NCBI RefSeq assembly: GCF_003253115.1
Contig: NZ_QEQF01000011.1
Span: 4,360 to 68,359 of the forward strand
Direction: 5' to 3'
Length of the DNA stretch: 64,000 nucleotides
Source: Haemophilus_A paraphrohaemolyticus_A
GTDB lineage: Bacteria; Pseudomonadota; Gammaproteobacteria; Enterobacterales; Pasteurellaceae
Below the pieces are notes generated by a model. That model ran no database searches. It saw nothing but the letters and a program-made list of their open reading frames with translations, and was not told where the DNA came from. Positions 16,998 through 25,747 of this stretch are shown here, in pieces (within the stretch, counting starts at the first letter, position 1; the number at the start of each line of letters is the position of its first letter). The position numbers were made by a program, and so were the translations under genes.

Positions 16998-17037
16998 AGC
17001 AGTCTTGTTTCCAAAGAAATTAGTTTATTTGGTTATC

Positions 17038-17952
17038 TTACTTTTGATTTTCTTTCGTTGGCTCAGCTGCTTTTTGCTCTTGCATTTTTTGCATTTGCAT
17101 TGCCATATCAATACTTTTTTCTACCGTTTTACGACGCGGATTATCTTCAGGAATCAGCTTCAACATCATTCCCCACGTCATCGCTGCCATTTTGTAATCT
17201 TCCTCTTCAAAAGCACTAAACGCCAACATACTTAACGCATCAAGGTTGGTATGATCTTCCCGCAACAGTTCAGACAGTAAGGCTTTGCCTTTCTCTTTAT
17301 CTGCTTTATCTTGCGAGAGCATCAACAATTGTGCATAGCTAGATTTATATTGCATATTTTGGGGCTCAAGTTGTGTTGCTTTGCCGTAGCTTTCATAGGC
17401 AAGCTGACCATCATCTTTTGCCATCCCGACTTGCCCGAGCATAAACCAGCCTTGTGCATTGTTTGGATTTTCCTGCAAATCGGCACGTAACGCCACGGCA
17501 AATTGGTTTAGCTCTGCTTCAGACAACGGGTTTGTATCTTCGTTTTTAATGCGATCGTAAAAATATTCTAGCTTTTTATGCGTTATATTGACCATGTCCG
17601 CTGCTTGCCATGAACCGACCGAGACATAAGCCCCCGAGCTAATCGCACCAACCGCAACCAAAATTGCAATAAACCAGCCTTTTTTGACCGCTTGTGTGCT
17701 GGCTTGTTGCTCAGCTTCTTCGGGAATATCGTCTAACAAGCTCTGTTGCAACTCTTGTTTGGTCTGCTCCGCATCTTCAATCACGCCCTCGTTCGCCTCT
17801 TGTTCCACTTCTTTTAAACGTTGGAAGTAAAAGTGCTTGTTGAGCGTGGAACGTTGTGTACCGTTCAATTGCTGTTTGCTTTTTAAAAGCGGGTAAAAAC
17901 CGATGAAGCAAATCACCAGCGTGATTACCAAAGTAATGAGCCAAAAGGTCAT
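17038..17952 (-). CDS. ccmI: Cytochrome c biogenesis protein CcmI
   Basis: System I cytochrome c maturation factor that holds apocytochrome c for the CcmF/CcmH heme lyase. 304 aa: a membrane helix at residues 4-22, a charged cytoplasmic loop, a second helix (about 92-112) and a periplasmic TPR region (about 160-280, NAQGWFMLGQVGMAKDDGQLA). AAGGAAT stands before the ATG and the gene begins 3 bp after ccmH ends. In E. coli this domain is fused to CcmH; here it is a separate protein. Confidence 0.88.
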   Translation of the reverse strand: MTFWLITLVITLVICFIGFYPLLKSKQQLNGTQRSTLNKHFYFQRLKEVEQEANEGVIEDAEQTKQELQQSLLDDIPEEAEQQASTQAVKKGWFIAILVAVGAISSGAYVSVGSWQAADMVNITHKKLEYFYDRIKNEDTNPLSEAELNQFAVALRADLQENPNNAQGWFMLGQVGMAKDDGQLAYESYGKATQLEPQNMQYKSSYAQLLMLSQDKADKEKGKALLSELLREDHTNLDALSMLAFSAFEEEDYKMAAMTWGMMLKLIPEDNPRRKTVEKSIDMAMQMQKMQEQKAAEPTKENQK

Positions 17953-17955
17953 AGG

Positions 17956-18420
17956 TTATTCCTTATCATTAAGAATTTTTGCCAAACGTGCTTTATCTTG
18001 AGCTGATTTTGCAAGATCTTGCGATTTTTCAACCGCTTGTAAGCCTTTTTTCTTACGCATTAAAATCAAGCCTAAACCCGATAAAATGAGTAGTACAGGC
18101 AATACCCACAGGAAAATGGTCGCAGGTGTGATGGGCGGATCGTAGGTTACAAAATTGCCGTAACGTTCGACCATATATTCCACCACTTCATCCTTATTTT
18201 TGCCTTGTTTGAGTAGCTCTAAGGTTTTGGCACGCATATCGGTTGCGATAGTTGCGTTTGAATCAGCAATGTTGTTGTTCTGACACTGCGGACAACGCAA
18301 GGTTTGGATAAGCGATTGATAATCCGCCTCTTGCTGGTTGTTGTCGAATTGGTTGAATTCGATAGGGGCAGCGGTGGCAACAGTTGCCGTGAAAATAAAA
18401 AGAGAGAGTAGTTTTTTCAT
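17956..18420 (-). CDS. ccmH: Cytochrome c biogenesis protein CcmH
   Basis: Thioredoxin-like three-helix protein that reduces or holds the CXXCH cysteines of apocytochrome c before heme attachment. 154 aa with a signal peptide (about 1-18), the redox motif LRCPQCQNNNIADSNA, a conserved VVEYMVERYGNFVTYDPP segment and one C-terminal membrane helix (about 101-120). It lies between ccmG and ccmI in the usual order. NrfF is a close paralogue; the ccmG and ccmI neighbours favour CcmH. Confidence 0.9.
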   Translation of the reverse strand: MKKLLSLFIFTATVATAAPIEFNQFDNNQQEADYQSLIQTLRCPQCQNNNIADSNATIATDMRAKTLELLKQGKNKDEVVEYMVERYGNFVTYDPPITPATIFLWVLPVLLILSGLGLILMRKKKGLQAVEKSQDLAKSAQDKARLAKILNDKE

Positions 18421-18430
18421 TGTTTATCTT

Positions 18431-18976
18431 CTATTGCGTTTTTGCGTTGTCGTAAATCGGTTTTAAAATCTGGTACCAAACGTTTTCATTCACATCGCCT
18501 GCATGACGGTAGAGAATTTTGCCATTGCCATCAATCACAAAGGTTTCAGGTGCACCATATACGCCTAAGTCTAAACCAAGTGAGCCTTTCGGGTCGTAGA
18601 TGATCGCTTTGTATGGGTTGCCGTAGCTCATTAAAAATTTCATTGCTTTGGCTCGTTCATCTTTGTAGTCGATGCCGACAATTTCTACGCCTTGTTTGGC
18701 AAGTTCAGTCAAATAAGCGTGTTCGGCATAGCAAGTTGGACACCAAGTCGCCCATACATTTAAGAGGCGAGGATGCCCCGTTTTAACGACACTTTCATCT
18801 AGCATTTTGGTTTCGTCTTGTACGGACTCTAGCTGGAAAGTGGGTATGGGTTTACCAATGAGGACAGAGTCGAGTTTTTTAGGGTCGTCCCCGTTGCCAT
18901 TGCGGAAAAGTTGCACGGTGAGTGCGATGCAAAGTGCGAGGAAGATAATTAAAGGTAAAAAGAGTTTTTTGTTCAT
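18431..18976 (-). CDS. ccmG: Thiol:disulfide interchange protein CcmG (DsbE)
   Basis: Membrane-anchored thioredoxin-like protein that passes reducing power from CcdA/DsbD to CcmH. 181 aa, N-terminal anchor (about residues 5-23), active site WATWCPTC and the cis-Pro loop YGAPETFVID, both typical of CcmG/DsbE. First gene of a three-gene set, 10 bp before ccmH. ccmA-F are not in the window; the upstream gene is coaA, 33 bp away, so this part of system I is separated from the rest. Confidence 0.92.
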   Translation of the reverse strand: MNKKLFLPLIIFLALCIALTVQLFRNGNGDDPKKLDSVLIGKPIPTFQLESVQDETKMLDESVVKTGHPRLLNVWATWCPTCYAEHAYLTELAKQGVEIVGIDYKDERAKAMKFLMSYGNPYKAIIYDPKGSLGLDLGVYGAPETFVIDGNGKILYRHAGDVNENVWYQILKPIYDNAKTQ

Positions 18977-19009
18977 AGTAAGCGGTTGTTTTTAGTTAAA
19001 AGTTTGCCA

Positions 19010-19960
19010 TTATTTTCTTAATTTCACTGTTTGGATTTCGTGATTTTCACCTTTGGTGAGAATTAAATTGGCTCTTTCTCGGCTTGGCAGAATGTTTTTC
19101 TTCAAGTTCAAGCCGTTAATTTCTTCCCAAATAGTGGAGGCGGTTTGGATTGCCTCTTCCTCCGATAACTCTGAATAGTGGTGGAAGTAAGAATTTGGGT
19201 CTGAAAACGCACTGCGGCGGAATTTTAGGAAGCGATAAATATACCACTGTTTTAATAAGGATTCATCTGCATCGACATAAATCGAAAAATCGACAAAGTC
19301 GGAAACAAAGGCGTTGTGCGGGCTGGCAGGGTAGTTCATTCCGCTTTGTAGCACATTTAAACCTTCTAAGATCACAATATCGGGCTGCTCAACCACATTA
19401 AATTGGTCGGGGATAATGTCGTAGGTCAAGTGTGAGTAAATTGGTGCTTTCACGCTTGGTTTGCCCGATTTAAGGTCGGAAACAAATTCAATTAAGCGGT
19501 AAATATCGTAAGACTCTGGGAAACCTTTCCGTTTGAGTAGGTTTTTCTCTTCCAAGGTTTTTAGCGGGTAGAGAAAGCCGTCGGTGGTGATTAAATCCAC
19601 TTTTCTTGGCCCTGGATAGTTGGAAAGCAGAGCTTGTAGAATACGTGCGGAGGTGCTTTTGCCGACCGAAACGCTCCCTGCAATACTAATAATGTAAGGC
19701 ACTTTTGGCGGTTCGACATCTAAAAAGCGGTGCAATACGGCTTGGCGTTTGAGATTTTCTTCGATGTAATAGTTGATTAAACGGGCAAGCGGTAGATAAA
19801 TAGTGCGAACTTCCTCTAATGAGAGATCTTCGTTAAAGCCAAGCAGGGGTTTGAGATCTTGCTCGGTCAATTTTAACGGCACAGATTTACGCAGTGCCGC
19901 CCATTGGGTTCGATCAAAAGTTAAAAAAGGGGTAATTTTGCTGTTTTTTTCAAGGCTCAT
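19010..19960 (-). CDS. coaA: Pantothenate kinase CoaA
   Basis: Phosphorylates pantothenate in the first and rate-controlling step of coenzyme A synthesis. 316 aa, equal to E. coli. P-loop GSVSVGKSTSAR and the PRK-type segments TTDGFLYP, VYSHL-like PIYSHLTYD and ILEGLNVLQSGM are seen. The ATG at 19960 gives the E. coli length; a TTG two codons upstream is an alternative. It probably shares a transcript with ccmGHI. Confidence 0.95.
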   Translation of the reverse strand: MSLEKNSKITPFLTFDRTQWAALRKSVPLKLTEQDLKPLLGFNEDLSLEEVRTIYLPLARLINYYIEENLKRQAVLHRFLDVEPPKVPYIISIAGSVSVGKSTSARILQALLSNYPGPRKVDLITTDGFLYPLKTLEEKNLLKRKGFPESYDIYRLIEFVSDLKSGKPSVKAPIYSHLTYDIIPDQFNVVEQPDIVILEGLNVLQSGMNYPASPHNAFVSDFVDFSIYVDADESLLKQWYIYRFLKFRRSAFSDPNSYFHHYSELSEEEAIQTASTIWEEINGLNLKKNILPSRERANLILTKGENHEIQTVKLRK

Positions 19961-20148
19961 TGCCAAAATCTCTATTTTCTTAATCTAAATTTTGCTTTTT
20001 TAGCAAAAGAATGATGCGAACTATACAATATAAACGGGATTTTTTGGGGATTTATTCAGAGAAAAACGCTAAAAAGTTACAAAAAATCAACATTTAGATC
20101 GCAAAATAAGCAAAGAAACGGTTTTTTAAAATTTTTTAGAAAAAACGC

Positions 20149-20176
20149 TTGCACGGTTTCCAAAAATCTCTATAAT
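20149..20176 (+). promoter_or_regulatory. Promoter of the tRNA-tuf operon
   Basis: TTGCAC (20149-20154) and a perfect TATAAT (20171-20176) with 16-bp spacing, followed by GCACCTC. It lies 28 bp before the first tRNA. A strong promoter with a GC-rich discriminator, as expected for stringently controlled tRNA operons. Confidence 0.85.
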
Positions 20177-20204
20177 GCACCTCACTTGCTTACGACAACG
20201 CAAC

Positions 20205-20280
<76 letters not shown>

Positions 20281-20315
20281 TCCCTGCAATGTTTAATCAA
20301 GTATTCAATTATCGT

Positions 20316-20400
20316 GGAGGGATTCCCGAGCGGCCAAAGGGGGCAGACTGTAAATCTGTTGGCTCAGCCTTCGAAGGTTCGAATCCTTCTCCCTCCACCA
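20316..20400 (+). tRNA. tRNA-Tyr (GTA)
   Basis: 85-nt class II tRNA with acceptor GGAGGGA/TCCCTCC, anticodon loop CTGTAAA (anticodon GTA), a long variable arm and an encoded CCA. Equivalent to E. coli tyrU. Confidence 0.97.
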
Positions 20401-20442
20401 TTTCTTATTGAATCGCACATTGGGACAGACGAATTTAGAACA

Positions 20443-20517
<75 letters not shown>

Positions 20518-20520
20518 AGC

Positions 20521-20596
20521 GCTGATATAGCTCAGTTGGTAGAGCGCACCCTTGGTAAGGGTGAGGTCGGCGGTTCAAATCCGCCTATCAGCACCA
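20521..20596 (+). tRNA. tRNA-Thr (GGT)
   Basis: 76-nt tRNA with acceptor GCTGATA/TATCAGC, anticodon stem CACCC/GGGTG, loop TTGGTAA (anticodon GGT), and an encoded CCA. Only 3 bp separate it from the preceding tRNA-Gly. Equivalent to E. coli thrT. Confidence 0.97.
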
Positions 20597-20708
20597 TTCT
20601 CTTCTAAACTTCATCTTTTCAAAGTGTTCTTAATTTTGTAACAATTTCTACATGTGGTTAATGTGGTTATACGCCATTGTAACCGTGTTTGTTTAAGAGG
20701 CTTTAAAA

Positions 20709-21893
20709 ATGTCTAAAGAAAAATTTGAACGTACAAAACCGCACGTTAACGTGGGTACAATCGGCCACGTTGACCATGGTAAAACAACTTTAACAGCTGC
20801 AATCACAACTGTATTAGCGAAACACTTCGGTGGTGCAGCTCGTGCATTCGACCAAATCGATAACGCACCAGAAGAAAAAGCGCGTGGTATCACCATCAAC
20901 ACTTCACACGTTGAGTATGATACAGCAACTCGTCACTATGCACACGTTGACTGCCCAGGACACGCGGACTACGTTAAAAACATGATTACTGGTGCGGCAC
21001 AAATGGATGGTGCTATCTTAGTAGTAGCAGCAACAGACGGTCCTATGCCACAAACTCGTGAGCATATCTTATTAGGTCGCCAAGTAGGTGTTCCATACAT
21101 CATCGTATTCTTAAACAAATGCGATATGGTTGACGATGAAGAATTATTAGAATTAGTTGAGATGGAAGTGCGTGAACTTCTTTCACAATACGACTTCCCA
21201 GGTGATGACACGCCAGTAGTACGTGGTTCAGCGTTACAAGCGTTAAACGGCGTAGCAGAGTGGGAAGAAAAAATTCTTGAATTAGCAAACCACTTAGATA
21301 CATACATCCCAGAGCCAGAACGTGCGATTGATAAACCATTCTTATTACCAATCGAAGACGTATTCTCAATCTCAGGTCGTGGTACAGTAGTAACAGGCCG
21401 TGTAGAGCGTGGTATCATCAAAGCGGGTGAGGAAGTTGAAATCGTAGGTATCAAAGACACTACGAAAACAACTGTAACTGGCGTGGAAATGTTCCGTAAA
21501 TTATTAGACGAAGGTCGTGCGGGTGAAAACGTTGGTGCATTATTACGTGGTACAAAACGTGAAGAAATCGAACGTGGCCAAGTATTAGCGAAACCAGGTA
21601 CAATTACACCACACACAGACTTCGAATCAGAAGTGTACGTATTATCAAAAGAAGAAGGTGGTCGTCACACTCCATTCTTCAAAGGTTACCGTCCACAATT
21701 CTACTTCCGTACAACTGACGTAACTGGTACAATCGAATTACCAGAAGGCGTAGAAATGGTAATGCCAGGCGATAACATCAAAATGACAGTATCATTAATT
21801 CACCCAATCGCGATGGACGAAGGTTTACGTTTCGCAATCCGTGAAGGTGGTCGTACAGTAGGTGCGGGCGTTGTTGCTAAAATCATCAAATAA
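20709..21893 (+). CDS. tuf: Elongation factor Tu
   Basis: GTPase that brings aminoacyl-tRNA to the ribosome. 394 aa, the same as E. coli. G1 motif GHVDHGKTTL, G3 DCPGHADYV and G4 NKCDMVDDEE are all present. AGAGG lies upstream of the ATG; codon use is extremely biased. It follows the Thr-Tyr-Gly-Thr tRNA set exactly as E. coli tufB does, so this is the tufB-type copy; a second copy is usual in the family but lies outside the window. Confidence 0.98.
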   Translation: MSKEKFERTKPHVNVGTIGHVDHGKTTLTAAITTVLAKHFGGAARAFDQIDNAPEEKARGITINTSHVEYDTATRHYAHVDCPGHADYVKNMITGAAQMDGAILVVAATDGPMPQTREHILLGRQVGVPYIIVFLNKCDMVDDEELLELVEMEVRELLSQYDFPGDDTPVVRGSALQALNGVAEWEEKILELANHLDTYIPEPERAIDKPFLLPIEDVFSISGRGTVVTGRVERGIIKAGEEVEIVGIKDTTKTTVTGVEMFRKLLDEGRAGENVGALLRGTKREEIERGQVLAKPGTITPHTDFESEVYVLSKEEGGRHTPFFKGYRPQFYFRTTDVTGTIELPEGVEMVMPGDNIKMTVSLIHPIAMDEGLRFAIREGGRTVGAGVVAKIIK

Positions 21894-21920
21894 TTGATGG
21901 CTTAGTCAAAGCTTCACAAG

Positions 21921-21949
21921 AAAAGGCGTATCGAAAGGTACGCCTTTTT
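21921..21949 (+). terminator. tuf terminator
   Basis: aaaaggcgtatc (21921-21932) pairs with ggtacgcctttt (21937-21948) with one wobble pair, a GAAA tetraloop and T's at the end. Reading through it leads to xerD 23 bp later. Confidence 0.9.
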
Positions 21950-21971
21950 GCTATATTGAGAAAATGATCCT

Positions 21972-22865
21972 ATGAAACCTCTCGACAGCATTATTGAACA
22001 ATTCCTAGATCAACTCTGGCAAGAATACGGGTTATCGCAAAATACAATAGAATCTTACCGCTTGGATCTTGCTCAATTTACCGATTGGCTTGATTCGCCT
22101 CGCGAATTTTTAACGGTAGATCATAGTAAACTCCAAGATTTTCTTGGTTTTCGTATTGACCAAGGTTATAAAGCGAGCAGTTCTCTACGAATGCTGAGTT
22201 GCTTGCGTAAATTTTTCCGTTTTTTATATCTTGAGAATTACCGTAAGGATGATCCAACAGCTACATTAGAATCATTTCGTAAGCCAACTCGGCTGCCAAA
22301 GTCATTAAATGAAGAACAAGTAATGGATTTACTCAATGCCCCGAATACGCTTACCCCAATCGAATTGCGGGATAAAGCGATGCTCGAACTGCTTTACGCA
22401 ACAGGGCTTCGCGTCACGGAATTGGTTTCACTGACTACTGAAAATATGAGTTTGCGACAAGGCGTGGTTCGCATTATTGGTAAAGGCGATAAAGAGCGAT
22501 TAGTGCCGATGGGAGAAGAAGCCATTTATTGGATTCAAGAGTATTTCCAACAAGCTCGTCCAATTTTATTGAATCAGCAGCAATCAAATGTACTGTTTCC
22601 AAGTAAACGTGGAACGCAAATGACACGCCAAACTTTCTGGCATCGCATTAAGTATTACGCTCAATTGGCAGGCATTGAAAGCGAAAAACTTTCCCCGCAC
22701 GTGCTTCGCCACGCCTTTGCGACCCATTTAGTCAATCACGGTGCGGATTTACGCGTGGTGCAGATGTTACTTGGACACAGTGATTTATCAACTACCCAAA
22801 TTTATACCCACGTGGCAAAAGCTCGTTTGAAATCATTGCATGAAAAATATCATCCTCGGGGATAG
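21972..22865 (+). CDS. xerD: Site-specific tyrosine recombinase XerD
   Basis: With XerC resolves chromosome dimers at dif during division. 297 aa (E. coli 298). N-terminal SAM-like core-binding domain (about 5-90) and a catalytic domain with ATGLRVTELVSL (Arg I), HVLRHAFATHLV (HxxR) and LGHSDLSTTQIYTHV (His and nucleophilic Tyr). The residues LNEEQVMDLLNAPN favour XerD over XerC. The last 16 bp overlap the end of convergent tilS. Only a weak ribosome binding site is visible. Confidence 0.94.
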   Translation: MKPLDSIIEQFLDQLWQEYGLSQNTIESYRLDLAQFTDWLDSPREFLTVDHSKLQDFLGFRIDQGYKASSSLRMLSCLRKFFRFLYLENYRKDDPTATLESFRKPTRLPKSLNEEQVMDLLNAPNTLTPIELRDKAMLELLYATGLRVTELVSLTTENMSLRQGVVRIIGKGDKERLVPMGEEAIYWIQEYFQQARPILLNQQQSNVLFPSKRGTQMTRQTFWHRIKYYAQLAGIESEKLSPHVLRHAFATHLVNHGADLRVVQMLLGHSDLSTTQIYTHVAKARLKSLHEKYHPRG

Positions 22866-24115
22866 AGTAAGCCTAATAGAATATTTTTGTTAAATACAAG
22901 AGGCACCCTATCTCTCAACCATACAGGAATCTGGTGCTTTTGCCAGATTTTTTTTATCTCTTCGTGATGGTTTTTGCCATATTCCCGAACTTTGCCTGAA
23001 AATCCTATTTGAATAGTTAGAGGTGAATTTTGATGATCGAATGGAATAGGCAAGCGGTTAATTTTTCCTGTTTTTTGGTAAATCAGTTCATGACCAAGAT
23101 GTTGAATTTCGCCTAATTGATAAGGCAGTGTAATGTATTCATTTTGTTTGATTTGTTGTAAAAAGGGAGCGATCTTGCTTAATTCTTCAGTAATAAAAAG
23201 CTTTTGTTGATAACGACGAATAATCCATTTTCCCAATTTTAATTGCGGATTTTTATCTTCTTGCGCCAAAACTACACACTCCATGAGCTGCTGTAATTGA
23301 GCTGATGTTGGCATTAACAAGCCTGATTTTTCCAGCCAAAGGCGAAGAAGAGCGGCTTGTTTTTCCTGTGAAAATTGGGGAAAGTCGTGAATGGCGAGTG
23401 TTTTTGCTTCAGTATCAATATGGTGAGCTAAACTCTCGGCTAATAATTCATTCAGCAAGCGATGTTCGCTGGCTAAATGCTGGCAAGCTCGGGCAACATT
23501 ACGAGAAAACCCCACCCATTGTTGTTCCATTTGAGGCAATAATGTATTTCGCAGGAAATTGCGGTCGTAGGCATTTGATTGATTGCTCTCATCTTCTACC
23601 CACGCCAATTGATGTGTATTGGCATACACTAAAATCTCTGCTTTGCTGATGTTTAATAGCGGTCGGAAAATCGCAAAGTTTTGCGAAAAACTGACCGCGT
23701 GCATTGCAGAGAGTCCTTTTAAACCTGCACCACGCTTGAGTGCAAGGAAAAAGGTTTCCGCTTGATCGTCCAAATGATGTGCGGTAACGACCACTTCATT
23801 TGGTTGCAACACTTTTCGAATGGCTTGATAGCGAGCTTCACGAGCGGAAGCCTCAACGCCTTTTTTCCCGCTTACCGTTACTTTTTGCAAAATAAAGGGA
23901 ATATTCCACCGCTTGCAAAGCTGTTCGCAGAAGCTTGCCCATTGATCGGCATTGGGGCTTAATCCGTGGTGGATGTGAACGGCACGAAGGTTTAAGTTCA
24001 GTTTGGAAAAAAGATCTAGCAACACCACAGAATCCACTCCACCGCTGAGGGCGATGAGGAAGTTTTGTTGGGCGGGAAGATGCCGGATGAGCTGGGTTTG
24101 TAAATAAGAACGCAT
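22850..24115 (-). CDS. tilS: tRNA(Ile)-lysidine synthase TilS
   Basis: Modifies C34 of the minor tRNA-Ile (CAU) to lysidine so that it reads AUA. 421 aa (E. coli 432). PP-loop motif ALSGGVDSVVLL near the N-terminus, HHGLSPNADQWA, TAHHLDDQAETF, and the C-terminal TilS domains. The ATG at 24115 lacks a Shine-Dalgarno; a palindrome pair starts just 8 bp upstream of it. It lies downstream of mnmE, another tRNA-modification gene, on the same strand. The 3' end overlaps xerD by 16 bp. Confidence 0.93.
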   Translation of the reverse strand: MRSYLQTQLIRHLPAQQNFLIALSGGVDSVVLLDLFSKLNLNLRAVHIHHGLSPNADQWASFCEQLCKRWNIPFILQKVTVSGKKGVEASAREARYQAIRKVLQPNEVVVTAHHLDDQAETFFLALKRGAGLKGLSAMHAVSFSQNFAIFRPLLNISKAEILVYANTHQLAWVEDESNQSNAYDRNFLRNTLLPQMEQQWVGFSRNVARACQHLASEHRLLNELLAESLAHHIDTEAKTLAIHDFPQFSQEKQAALLRLWLEKSGLLMPTSAQLQQLMECVVLAQEDKNPQLKLGKWIIRRYQQKLFITEELSKIAPFLQQIKQNEYITLPYQLGEIQHLGHELIYQKTGKINRLPIPFDHQNSPLTIQIGFSGKVREYGKNHHEEIKKIWQKHQIPVWLRDRVPLVFNKNILLGLLYPRG

Positions 24116-24123
24116 ATGAAAAT

Positions 24124-24186
24124 GTAGGAGCAAATTATATTTGCCCTAATATACCAACAATTTGGGCAAATGTAATTTGCCCCTAC
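24124..24186. repeat. REP/BIME-like inverted pair between mnmE and tilS
   Basis: Two 23-bp units in inverted orientation: 24124-24146 (plus) and 24186-24164 (minus), identical at 21 of 23 positions, both starting GTAGG and both palindromic (GCAAAT/ATTTGC stems). The 17 bp between them are AT-rich. The pair fills the gap between the mnmE stop and the tilS start. Confidence 0.75.
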
Positions 24187-24193
24187 AATTGAA

Positions 24194-25552
24194 TTATTTT
24201 CCAATACAAAATGAGCTAAAAATATTGCCAAGTAAATCATCTGAGGTAAATTGCCCCGTGATTTCGCTTAACGCGTTTTGCACCATACGTAACTCTTCGG
24301 CGAGCAATTCGCCTGCATGGAATTGGGTGAGTTGCACGTGCCCCATTTCCAGATGCTCTGCGGCAGACTCAAGTGCTTGCAAGTGACGGCGGCGGGCAAG
24401 GAAACCGCCTTCAGTGGTGCTTTGGTAGCCCATTGATTTTTTCAGATGATCTCGTAATAAATCTACGCCCACTTTGGTTTGAGCCGATAAACGAATAAGT
24501 GTGAAGCCATCTTTTTCTCCTAAGCCCTCCATTTCGCCTGATAAATCGACCTTGTTACGAATGACGGTAATCGGCATATTTTGCGGTAATTTTGCCAAGA
24601 AATCCGCCCATTCGGTTTTGAAATCGTCTGCTTTTTGCTCGGTGCTATCGATCATCAATAAGACGTGGTCAGCTTGCTCGATTTCGTTCCACGCACGTTG
24701 AATCCCGATGCGTTCCACTTCATCGCTCGCATCACGTAAGCCTGCAGTGTCGATAATATGCAGCGGCATTCCATCGATATGGATATGCTCACGTAACACG
24801 TCACGGGTTGTGCCTGCAATGTCGGTAACGATAGCGGCTTCGCGTCCTGCTAAGGCATTGAGTAAGCTAGATTTCCCCGCATTTGGGCGACCTGCAATGA
24901 CAACTTTCATCCCTTCGCGTAAAATCGCCCCTTGTTTTGCTTCTTGGCGAACTTGGCTGAGCTGTGAAATGATGTCGTTCAAATGCCCTTCAATTTTGCC
25001 ATCTGCAAGGAAGTCGATTTCTTCATCAGGGAAGTCGATTGCCGCTTCCACGTAGGTGCGGAGGTAAATTACGCTATCCACCAAGCGGTTGATTTTAGTT
25101 GAAAATTCGCCTTGTAGTGATTTCAGTGCTGAGCGAGCAGCTTGTTCACTAGTGGCATCAATGAGATCGGCAATCGCTTCAGCCTGAGCGAGGTCGAGTT
25201 TGTCGTTTAAAAATGCTTGCTCAGAGAATTCGCCCGCACGGGCAATGCGTACGCCTTTGATTTCCAGAATGCGTTTGAGCAAAATATCTAAAATTACTTG
25301 CCCCCCGTGCCCTTGCAGTTCAAGTACATCTTCTCCCGTGAAGGAATTAGGGGCTTTGAAGAAGAGGGCGATGCCTTGGTCTAATACCGTGCTATCGTTA
25401 TCCTTGAATGGCAAGTAATTTGCTAGGCGAGGTTTGAGTTCTTTGCCAAGCACTTCTTGAGCAACGGTGCTCGCAAGAGGCCCAGAGACGCGTAAAATCC
25501 CCACGCCCCCGCGACCAATTGGGGTGGCTTGGGCGACAATTGTTTCTTTCAT
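24194..25552 (-). CDS. mnmE: tRNA uridine-5-carboxymethylaminomethyl GTPase MnmE
   Basis: With MnmG modifies U34 of several tRNAs. 452 aa (E. coli 454). N-terminal folate-binding domain, helical domain, inserted G domain with GRPNAGKSSLLNALAG, DIAGTTRD and NKVD, and the C-terminal CIGK box whose Cys is essential in the family. The start MKETIVAQATPIGRGGVG at 25552 has AAGGAAC upstream; a 34-codon upstream extension was rejected. yidC precedes it on the same strand, the usual order, but a terminator lies between them. Confidence 0.96.
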   Translation of the reverse strand: MKETIVAQATPIGRGGVGILRVSGPLASTVAQEVLGKELKPRLANYLPFKDNDSTVLDQGIALFFKAPNSFTGEDVLELQGHGGQVILDILLKRILEIKGVRIARAGEFSEQAFLNDKLDLAQAEAIADLIDATSEQAARSALKSLQGEFSTKINRLVDSVIYLRTYVEAAIDFPDEEIDFLADGKIEGHLNDIISQLSQVRQEAKQGAILREGMKVVIAGRPNAGKSSLLNALAGREAAIVTDIAGTTRDVLREHIHIDGMPLHIIDTAGLRDASDEVERIGIQRAWNEIEQADHVLLMIDSTEQKADDFKTEWADFLAKLPQNMPITVIRNKVDLSGEMEGLGEKDGFTLIRLSAQTKVGVDLLRDHLKKSMGYQSTTEGGFLARRRHLQALESAAEHLEMGHVQLTQFHAGELLAEELRMVQNALSEITGQFTSDDLLGNIFSSFCIGK

Positions 25553-25572
25553 TGTTGTTCCTTTGGTTGAAA

Positions 25573-25613
25573 GCGGTCGATTTGGTAAAAGGTTTTGCGA
25601 ATTTGACCGCTTG
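25573..25613. repeat. Inverted uptake signals between yidC and mnmE
   Basis: aagcggtcgattt and aatttgaccgctt face each other with about 15 bp between. The arms can pair over roughly 12 bp. They lie just upstream of the mnmE start, where a terminator would block mnmE, so they may simply be uptake signals. Confidence 0.55.
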
Positions 25614-25716
25614 GTCGTAGAAGAATGATATTCTAATAATTTACTCTCTCCCACAAGGGGTAAGGGAGGTATCTCATTGCAGATGCCTGATTATATCAGC
25701 ATTTCCCTCACAATAA

Positions 25717-25742
25717 AAAAAGCACGCTTGTGCGTGCTTTTT
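25717..25742 (-). terminator. yidC terminator
   Basis: agcacgc (25721-25727) pairs with gcgtgct (25732-25738) and the stem is extended by A/T pairs to about 11 bp; loop ttgt. On the minus strand it ends in a T-run just after the yidC stop. Confidence 0.85.
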
Positions 25743-25747
25743 ATCAA

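Noticed and set aside
19967..20148. Possible small gene between coaA and the tRNA operon
   Set aside because: Only AT-rich sequence with short broken frames; it holds the promoter region of the tRNA operon and coaA.
20969..21616. Minus-strand open frame of 215 codons inside tuf
   Set aside because: A by-product of the strong codon bias of tuf; no independent support.
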